From contig CAZMCN010000024.1 in the NCBI GenBank assembly GCA_964564845.1, positions 1 to 20,541 of the forward strand: a stretch of 20,541 bases of DNA, given 5' to 3'. The translations under genes and the position numbers were made by a program. Under the pieces are notes generated by a model. It was not told the DNA's origin and searched no databases. It worked only from the letters and a program-made list of their open reading frames with translations. This DNA is from CAYXPG01 sp964564845. Lineage in GTDB: Bacteria; Planctomycetota; Phycisphaerae; Sedimentisphaerales; Anaerobacaceae. Positions 14,959 to 20,541 of this stretch are shown piece after piece; the stretch's first letter is position 1; each line of letters begins with the position of its first letter.

Positions 14959-15813
14959 ATGCGTAACAGCTTTTTATTCAGGATTTTTTTTCTGATTATT
15001 GCATTTGCAATTGTTCTGGCGGTAATAGTTGCTGCGATGAGTAATAGTTTTTCAGCCTCGGGTGGTTTGGTTCAGAGCCAGACGTTGTTTGAGCAATTTA
15101 TCATAGCCGGTGGTCCGATTGTCTGGTTTGTTCTTTTGCCGATGTCACTTGTTACGGTTTATTTGGCGGTTGAGTTCGGCCTTAATATTTGCCGTAAAAG
15201 GCTTTTGCCCGGCGATAGCGGCCAAAGAATTGTTTCGGCGTTGCAGCATTTCGGTATCGGGCAGCTGGAAGCGGTGATTGTCGGCCGGGATGATTTTGTC
15301 AGTGCTGCAGTTGTAAAGGCGGTCGCACAGGGCAAGGGCGACTGGTTCAGGATGCGCAGCATTGTTGACGAATCGCTGCAGGAGCAGACAGGGGGACTTT
15401 TGCGCAGGATTGAATGGCTCAGCTTAATCGGCAATGTTTCGCCGATGGTCGGCCTGTTCGGGACGGTTTTTGGGATGATAAAACTTTTCAACGCCATTGT
15501 AACAGCGGGCGGTCAGCCCCAGCCGGCACAATTGGCCGAGGGAATCTCCATCGCTCTGGTAACTACTTTTTGGGGACTGTTCATTGCGATACCGGCCCTG
15601 GCGATACACGGCATTTTTCGAAACCGGATTGAGGCGCTGGCCAGTGAAGCCATCGAAGAGGCTGAGAAGGTTATGCCGCAAATAAGAGCTGGTCTGAAGA
15701 AGCAGCAGGCCGAACAGTTAAAACAAAAACAGCCCGTCATTAAATCACCGATTCAGGAGATTTCCGCAAAGAGTTCTGACAGGGTTCGCCGTCCGCCTCT
15801 ACGGACAAAATAA
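14959..15813 (+). CDS. MotA/TolQ/ExbB-type proton channel protein
   Basis: A 284-residue inner-membrane protein. An N-terminal hydrophobic segment (about 8-28) is signal-like, then come membrane helices at about 47-72, 155-182 and 196-220, separated by a cytoplasmic domain (about 75-150). The conserved core SPMVGLFGTVFGMIKLF (161-177) and the stretch EGISIALVTTFWGL are the MotA_ExbB family signature. The C-terminus is charged and cytoplasmic. With the adjacent ExbD-type protein it would form a proton channel that energises the upstream TonB-like vWA protein. The ATG lies 44 bases after the vWA stop, and the ExbD-type gene follows 21 bases on. Paralogue choice (ExbB, TolQ or a lineage-specific version) cannot be settled here. 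Confidence 0.9.
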   Translation: MRNSFLFRIFFLIIAFAIVLAVIVAAMSNSFSASGGLVQSQTLFEQFIIAGGPIVWFVLLPMSLVTVYLAVEFGLNICRKRLLPGDSGQRIVSALQHFGIGQLEAVIVGRDDFVSAAVVKAVAQGKGDWFRMRSIVDESLQEQTGGLLRRIEWLSLIGNVSPMVGLFGTVFGMIKLFNAIVTAGGQPQPAQLAEGISIALVTTFWGLFIAIPALAIHGIFRNRIEALASEAIEEAEKVMPQIRAGLKKQQAEQLKQKQPVIKSPIQEISAKSSDRVRRPPLRTK

Positions 15814-15834
15814 TTTAACGAAGGACGAAAATTT

Positions 15835-16314
15835 ATGTCTTTGAGAAAGCTGAGCAGCCTTTGGGACTGTGAAAAATCGGCCTCGTTTAATATGACGCCG
15901 ATTATCGATATCGTATTTTTACTTATCATATTTTTTTTGGTGGTTTGCCAATTTATCGAAGCGGAGAATTTTCCTGTTGATGTTCCGGACGGCTGCGAAT
16001 TTGCCCAGATGCCTCCCCAGCAACAAACTCAGGTAACCACCGTAACGGTTATGAAGAGAAGCGATGGAAAAACCGCTTTTGCTGTCGGCTCAGAAAAAAT
16101 CATTGCATCAGGTTACAACGAGATAGCAGATAAACTTGCCCAATTGATAGATGAGCGGCTGGAGGAGCTGCCTGCCGAGAGCAGGGTTATTACTTTGCGT
16201 ATTGACAGGGATATTTATTTTGTCCAGGCCCAGTACGCCCTGGCTGCCGTGGCCCAGAGCTGTGCAAAAGAGGTACAGTTAGCGGTTTTAAGTGACAAGC
16301 ATCAGGGCCTGTAA
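15835..16314 (+). CDS. ExbD/TolR-type biopolymer transport protein
   Basis: A 159-residue single-pass protein: a short cytoplasmic N-terminus, a membrane helix (about 23-41) with the proton-carrying Asp25 in TPIIDIVFLLIIFF, then a periplasmic domain of normal size ending in a strand/helix segment typical of ExbD/TolR. The start is supported by AAGGA (15821-15825), nine bases upstream. Third gene of the vWA-ExbB-ExbD set. It converges on clpX with only 34 bases between the stops, where no stem-and-T-run terminator is visible. Confidence 0.9.
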   Translation: MSLRKLSSLWDCEKSASFNMTPIIDIVFLLIIFFLVVCQFIEAENFPVDVPDGCEFAQMPPQQQTQVTTVTVMKRSDGKTAFAVGSEKIIASGYNEIADKLAQLIDERLEELPAESRVITLRIDRDIYFVQAQYALAAVAQSCAKEVQLAVLSDKHQGL

Positions 16315-16348
16315 TAGCTTTACGAGACGTTTTCTTCTGTGTGGGCTT

Positions 16349-17620
16349 TTATGCTGATTCTTTTTTTGCCTTTTTTTTTGATTTGAACAGTTCGGCCTTT
16401 CCCTCGACGACGTCCTGTGTAATTACATATTTTGCCGGTTTTGGCTCTTCGGGCAGTCGATACATCAAATCGACCATCAATTCCTCGGTAATGGAACGCA
16501 ATGCCCTGGCGCCGGTGTCACGCTCAAGCGCTTTTTTGGCCAGTGCGTGCAGTGCGTCGTCGGTAAATTCGAGCTTGGCATTTTCCATCTCGAAGAATTT
16601 TTGATACTGCCTGGTCAGCGCATTTTTCGGCTTGGTCAGTATGTCTGTAAGAGCGTTTTCATCGAGAGTTGACAGAGTGGTAATTACGGGCAGTCGGCCC
16701 ACCATTTCGGGAATCATCCCGTACTCGATGATGTCTTCGGGTATTACCTGCCTAATCATATCACTGTACTCGGTTTTTCTGTCGTTTTTGCCGGCCATTT
16801 CGGAATCAAAGCCAATCATTTTTTTACCGAGCCGCTGCTTGATGATATTTTCCAGTCCGACAAATGTTCCGCCGCATATAAAAAGTATCTGCGAGGTGTC
16901 GATTTGTATGTAGGATTGTTCCGGATGTTTTCTTCCGCCCTGCGGCGGTATGTTGGCGACGGTACCTTCGAGCATTTTTAACAGGGCCTGCTGGACGCCT
17001 TCACCGGAGACATCACGTGTAATAGAGACATTCTGATAGGTTTTGCCGATTTTATCGATTTCGTCTACATAGACAATTCCCCTCTGAGCCACCTCTATAT
17101 CGTAATCGGCGGACTGCAGCAGTCGCAGGAGGAAATTTTCAACGTCTTCTCCGACGTAGCCGGCCTCTGTTACGGTGGTTGCGTCGCATATGGCGAACGG
17201 CACTTTCAGCATGCGTGCCAAGGTGCGGGCAAGAAGCGTTTTGCCCGAGCCGGTCGGGCCGATTAAAAGGACATTGGATTTGTCGATTTCAATGTCATCG
17301 TCATCGCTGTCGGTGTGCAGTAGCCGCTTGTAGTGGTTGTGCACCGCAACGCACAGCACTTTCTTTGCGTATTCCTGTCCGATGACATACTGGTCAAGAT
17401 ACTCTTTTATCTCTCTGGGTCTGGGCATTTCTTTAAGGCCGATAGAGGCAATGCTGATTCGTTTGCTGTTTTGTAGGACGATGTTATGGCAGAGCTCGAC
17501 ACATTCCGGACAAATAAAGACATTGTCCGGACCCTCAATGAACATATCGGCCTGGCTTGCCGAGCGCCCGCAGAAGTTACAGATTGCTATTTCTTTTTTG
17601 CCGCCGGTTCTTTTCGCCAT
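16349..17620 (-). CDS. clpX: ATP-dependent Clp protease ATP-binding subunit ClpX
   Basis: A 423-residue AAA+ unfoldase of standard ClpX length. The N-terminal zinc finger has C14, C17, C37 and C40. Walker A is GPTGSGKT (121-128); the substrate-gripping pore loop GYVG is at 154-157; Walker B is VYVDEID with D186/E187; the RKH loop is at 231-233; and the IGF loop that docks onto ClpP is at 270-272. Sensor and C-terminal small-domain motifs (GARALRSI) are present. With ClpP it degrades tagged or damaged proteins. No clpP gene lies on either side in this window, although the intact IGF loop implies a ClpP partner elsewhere. The ATG follows AGGAAA about eight bases upstream. The C-terminal tail is Lys-rich. 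Confidence 0.96.
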   Translation of the reverse strand: MAKRTGGKKEIAICNFCGRSASQADMFIEGPDNVFICPECVELCHNIVLQNSKRISIASIGLKEMPRPREIKEYLDQYVIGQEYAKKVLCVAVHNHYKRLLHTDSDDDDIEIDKSNVLLIGPTGSGKTLLARTLARMLKVPFAICDATTVTEAGYVGEDVENFLLRLLQSADYDIEVAQRGIVYVDEIDKIGKTYQNVSITRDVSGEGVQQALLKMLEGTVANIPPQGGRKHPEQSYIQIDTSQILFICGGTFVGLENIIKQRLGKKMIGFDSEMAGKNDRKTEYSDMIRQVIPEDIIEYGMIPEMVGRLPVITTLSTLDENALTDILTKPKNALTRQYQKFFEMENAKLEFTDDALHALAKKALERDTGARALRSITEELMVDLMYRLPEEPKPAKYVITQDVVEGKAELFKSKKKAKKESA

Positions 17621-17658
17621 TATTATTTTCCTGTTATCTGCTTAATCTTTTCTAATCT

Positions 17659-17686
17659 ATTGTAACGCCTCCAGGCGATTAGGCAA
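17659..17686 (-). promoter_or_regulatory. Candidate clpX promoter
   Basis: On the minus strand: TTGCCT (complement of 17681-17686), a 16-base spacer and TACAAT (complement of 17659-17664), placing a start roughly 30 bases before the clpX ATG. The -10 matches at five of six positions and the -35 at four. It lies in the 67-base gap after the upstream gene, so clpX may be transcribed separately. Confidence 0.42.
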
Positions 17687-17687
17687 G

Positions 17688-19952
17688 TTATTTACCTGCG
17701 TTAATTGTCCGGCTGCGGCAGTATTGCCTGAGCATCATTAGTTTTTTCGCCCATAAGGGGGGAGTTTCGGTGAAACTATTTTCGAGAATCTCAATGGTGT
17801 GCAAAACATCTTCTTTTTTTGTCTGCGGAGATTTGGCCCAACAGTCGAGTTCGTAATATTTTGCTCGCCACCATTTCCAGTTTCGCCGGGTGTCCGAGGG
17901 TGTTTCATCTTTTCGCTTTTGGCAGATTTTGAGCCATAATTTTGCTGCCTGTTCGAGTTTACCCTGTTCTCTGAGCAGTCTGGCGCGGCAGCGAATTGAA
18001 TCAATGTCGCCGGCGCCATCTTCGACGGTTATTCTGAGCAGCCTTTCAGCTTCTGATAATTGCCTATTATCTTTTTCTGCTGCCAGAATAGATATCTCTG
18101 CGAAAAGCATGGCCGATTGTCGGTCATTTAGAGATACATAGCTGAAATTGGCAAGCTTTCTACAGTCATCTATCATTTTGTTAAAGTTGTCCGCCTGTGA
18201 TTGCAGGTGCTCAATTTTGTCAACAACTTCAGATAGTAGCTGTGTTACTTCGGGCGCAAGCGAGCCGCTATCAAGCGTAATAGCTGTAACCATATAATGA
18301 ACCGCTTGTTCCAGTTCGCCGGTTTGCTGAAATGCTTTTGCCTTAAAGAAATCGAACTGTATGCCTCGGGCTTCCTCGGCCTTGTCTAAAATATTTAAGA
18401 CTTTTTGTGCCGAAGTACCATCACCCATCTCCAGAAGCAATTGACAATACATCGTTATTGCCTCTCTGCGCAGCGAGTTTGAGTTTTTGTCCTGAGCGTG
18501 GTAGTTGAGGATAAAATCTCTTAATTCTTCGAGCAGTTTATTGTATTGGCCTTTGTTTTCTTTGCCTGTCTGGGCCATCCTGTGTATTATCAGGTCTAAT
18601 TTTGCTCTGTTGCGCCAAATACCCTTGGGGCGGGCGGCAATTTTTTCAAGCATCTTTTCACTTTCGGCACTTCTGTCACAGCCATTGAGCACGATGGTGT
18701 AAAGATATTCCAGCTTTTGGTCGATTTTTGCCGCAGCTATTTGCTGATAATTTTCAAAGGCCTTGATGGCCGGCGAACAATTATTTGTGTATTCAACGAA
18801 TAAATTATATGCCAGTTGTGCAGCTTGTGCGGCGATTTTGTCGGGCTCAATATCTAACCGACTGTTTTTTTGCAGCCGTTGAGAGTTACTTGCCTTTATG
18901 AGCAGTTCGACTGCTTTGTCGGGCGAGGTCTCTGCAAATGCCGCCGCTGTAACATACAATATTAAAGGCGTTTGAAATTTTTCTATGCCTGCCAGGTGTC
19001 CTAAGAGGGTTTTATAGTCTTTGACGTTGTTTCTCCATATCGCCTGTGCGGCAAGCTCCGTTTCAAAAACACTTAATTGCTCAAGGTCCTGGTGCTCGGC
19101 GGACATGCTCAATATATCCAAGAAGATAATCGAGCCTAAAAAGTCTGTCGTCTCGGGGAAGGTTTGGACGGCTTCTTCAAAGCCGACAGGGGCGTATTTC
19201 CTTTGGAGGAACAGCAGCGGCAGAATCAGTTCTAATTCACCGGCGTGACGATTCTGTCCGAGACATCTTGCCAACGCTTTTAATTCGTTCGGCTCGGCTG
19301 AACCGACCAGCTTGATTTTTTCTACTGCCGCCTTGATAGGTTTTGATACATCAGAGTAAAATTTGAACGCATCAAGCTCTTTTATTGCTGCTGCCTTGTA
19401 AGCCGGCTCCGTCTGGGCAAGTAGCGACAGCACTTTGGCTTTTACAAGCTGTGGACCGAACTGTTTGTAAGTTTGGCTCAGCCGGTCCACTTCACGCAGT
19501 ATTTTGTGCAGAACCATATTCTTTTGTGGCTGTTCTGCTGCCAAGGCAAGATAAAAATCGATTTGGCACTTACTTAAAGTACTCCGGTACAAATCCGCCG
19601 ATAGTTTTCTCCACAGGCCTGTCGAGCCGTATCTTTGGTCCCAATCGTCGCCCTGGTAATATTCGATTTGCTGCTTTAGTGTTTCCTGCTTGTTTGCGAT
19701 TGTTTGGAGCTTGTCGCCGGCATTTTTGGCGAGTTTGTGCAGATTTTCTTTGTTGTCGCTGGTTAAAAATTTGCCGCTATATTCATACTGCATACGCAGC
19801 TTAAAGCTTTGTTGCATAAATGTATCTGCGGTCAACTTCGCTTTTTCGTCAAGGCGATTGACATCTTCGGCGGTCGGGGGGTTATTAGCCGAACATACCG
19901 GAAGAACGAGAAGCGAAGAACTAAAAACTAAAAACCATACTTTAAAATTCAA
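17688..19952 (-). CDS. Large exported helical-repeat (TPR-like) protein
   Basis: A 754-residue protein with an N-terminal signal peptide (hydrophobic run about 4-20, likely cleaved after CSA near residue 22). VLPVC is only a poor lipobox. The mature protein is almost entirely alpha-helical with repeated helix pairs of TPR/alpha-solenoid character, clearest in the C-terminal half (for example AKAFQQTGELEQAVHYM and RARLLREQGKLEQAAKLW). No enzyme motif is seen. It starts at TTG, since no in-frame ATG occurs near the signal peptide, with AAGGGG about ten bases upstream. It lies 23 bases after an ExbD-type gene on the same strand, so it is probably a periplasmic scaffold or partner of that proton-driven complex. 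Specific function unknown. Confidence 0.75.
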   Translation of the reverse strand: MNFKVWFLVFSSSLLVLPVCSANNPPTAEDVNRLDEKAKLTADTFMQQSFKLRMQYEYSGKFLTSDNKENLHKLAKNAGDKLQTIANKQETLKQQIEYYQGDDWDQRYGSTGLWRKLSADLYRSTLSKCQIDFYLALAAEQPQKNMVLHKILREVDRLSQTYKQFGPQLVKAKVLSLLAQTEPAYKAAAIKELDAFKFYSDVSKPIKAAVEKIKLVGSAEPNELKALARCLGQNRHAGELELILPLLFLQRKYAPVGFEEAVQTFPETTDFLGSIIFLDILSMSAEHQDLEQLSVFETELAAQAIWRNNVKDYKTLLGHLAGIEKFQTPLILYVTAAAFAETSPDKAVELLIKASNSQRLQKNSRLDIEPDKIAAQAAQLAYNLFVEYTNNCSPAIKAFENYQQIAAAKIDQKLEYLYTIVLNGCDRSAESEKMLEKIAARPKGIWRNRAKLDLIIHRMAQTGKENKGQYNKLLEELRDFILNYHAQDKNSNSLRREAITMYCQLLLEMGDGTSAQKVLNILDKAEEARGIQFDFFKAKAFQQTGELEQAVHYMVTAITLDSGSLAPEVTQLLSEVVDKIEHLQSQADNFNKMIDDCRKLANFSYVSLNDRQSAMLFAEISILAAEKDNRQLSEAERLLRITVEDGAGDIDSIRCRARLLREQGKLEQAAKLWLKICQKRKDETPSDTRRNWKWWRAKYYELDCWAKSPQTKKEDVLHTIEILENSFTETPPLWAKKLMMLRQYCRSRTINAGK

Positions 19953-19975
19953 AACTTTTTTCCCCTTATGTGCGC

Positions 19976-20482
19976 CTAATACTGAGGTTTTGATTTTAGA
20001 TTTTCAGGGGGCTTCTCGGTCATTGTGAATGTGATGTCGGTAAGCCCCGCGCCGGAGAAGACGTTGGATATTTTGGCCAAATGGTCCCATTTAACGTCCG
20101 GCTCGCAGGTGATTTCAATCGGGTCGGTTCGGACTCTTTGCTGCTTAATCAGGCAGTCTCTCATTCTTTCCATCAAAACCGTAAGGCCCATCTCAATTGT
20201 TTCATCTTCGATTCGTACTAAGTGAAGTTGGCCTATTCTGACCTGGCAGCCTTTCTTCGTTGCAGAAATGTGAATTAGCAGCGGCTCCGGTCTTCCGATT
20301 ATGTTACTGTCGGCCTGTGCGTTTGGCAGTTGAAACGGCAGGAACTTCTCCTCGGGCCTCCACTTTGCCGCTACGAGAAAAAATATCAGCAGCAGAAATA
20401 TCATATCTATCATTGGTGCCATTCGGAGGGTGAAGCTGCGTTTTCGCTCGGCAAAAATCCTTTTCAAGTGCGTTTTTAGCAT
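19976..20482 (-). CDS. ExbD/TolR-type biopolymer transport protein (second copy)
   Basis: A 168-residue single-pass protein with a basic N-terminus, a membrane helix (about 24-40) carrying Asp26 in APMIDMIFLLLIFF, and a periplasmic ExbD/TolR domain. It is clearly different in sequence from the copy at 15835-16314, so the two belong to separate machines rather than being a recent duplication. ATG start; no strong SD seen. The 59 bases to the right edge contain no assignable gene, but one minus-strand frame is open from the edge and ends in a stop five bases before this ATG, as expected if an upstream gene (perhaps ExbB/MotA-type or another ExbD) continues outside the window. The helical-repeat gene follows 23 bases downstream. 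Confidence 0.9.
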   Translation of the reverse strand: MLKTHLKRIFAERKRSFTLRMAPMIDMIFLLLIFFLVAAKWRPEEKFLPFQLPNAQADSNIIGRPEPLLIHISATKKGCQVRIGQLHLVRIEDETIEMGLTVLMERMRDCLIKQQRVRTDPIEITCEPDVKWDHLAKISNVFSGAGLTDITFTMTEKPPENLKSKPQY

Positions 20483-20541
20483 AATTGTTATCTGCTATGT
20501 GCAGTATGGTATTTTGCTGCGAATTTGGCGCCTCGGTGCAG

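Noticed and set aside
16315..16348. Terminator between the convergent ExbD-type gene and clpX
   Set aside because: No convincing stem followed by a T-run; the T-rich stretch nearby codes for the Lys-rich ClpX tail.
17665..17676. Short palindrome CGCCTCCAGGCG as a terminator after the helical-repeat gene
   Set aside because: Five-base stem with a two-base loop and no T-run in either direction; it lies within the spacer of the candidate clpX promoter.
20488..20541. Partial minus-strand gene entering from the right edge
   Set aside because: One frame is open to the edge and stops five bases before the ExbD start, but 17 codons without a recognisable motif are too few to call a gene.

Overview
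The window reads as a chromosomal segment of a Gram-negative, probably planctomycete-like bacterium (Planctomycetota, perhaps Phycisphaerae). That is an inference from gene content and style: a complete LolCDE-type transporter, an outer-membrane barrel protein, two ExbD-type proteins, TTG starts, patchy Shine-Dalgarno (SD) sites, and gaps filled with short dispersed repeats. No rRNA, tRNA, CRISPR array or transposase was found.

Layout. 1-1633: an orphan HEPN-like gene bracketed by inverted CACAGAG-type repeats, followed by a small repeat element. 1634-5231: two FtsX-family permeases and a LolD ATPase (LolCDE-type), with a repeat in each gap. 5395-6264: a class IV (branched-chain type) aminotransferase, preceded by a long imperfect inverted repeat. 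A strong bidirectional terminator (6361-6394) separates it from a convergent outer-membrane protein gene (6421-7236). 7489-10482: rarA, 5-formyl-THF cyclo-ligase and a LysM/L,D-transpeptidase, packed with 1-2 base gaps. The rarA promoter sits so close to the ATG that the transcript looks leaderless.

10563-13888 is the accessory island and the most interesting part. It is a visibly AT-richer, tightly packed four-gene cassette: a D12-class adenine methyltransferase, a second methyltransferase with an SPPY motif, a 309-residue protein with two LAGLIDADG-like motifs that have lost both catalytic acids, and a 163-residue PD-(D/E)XK nuclease with its catalytic residues intact. I read it as a restriction-modification system whose restriction activity may be split between a dead LAGLIDADG-fold recognition subunit and a separate nuclease. 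The split is a hypothesis.

13922-16314: a vWA protein whose N-terminal membrane segment carries the TonB-type S-x3-H motif, followed by ExbB- and ExbD-type proteins, suggesting a proton-motive-force-driven machine in which vWA takes the place of the TonB C-terminal domain. 16349-17620 (minus): clpX. 17688-20482 (minus): a second ExbD-type gene followed by a large exported helical-repeat protein, part of an operon that continues past the right edge.
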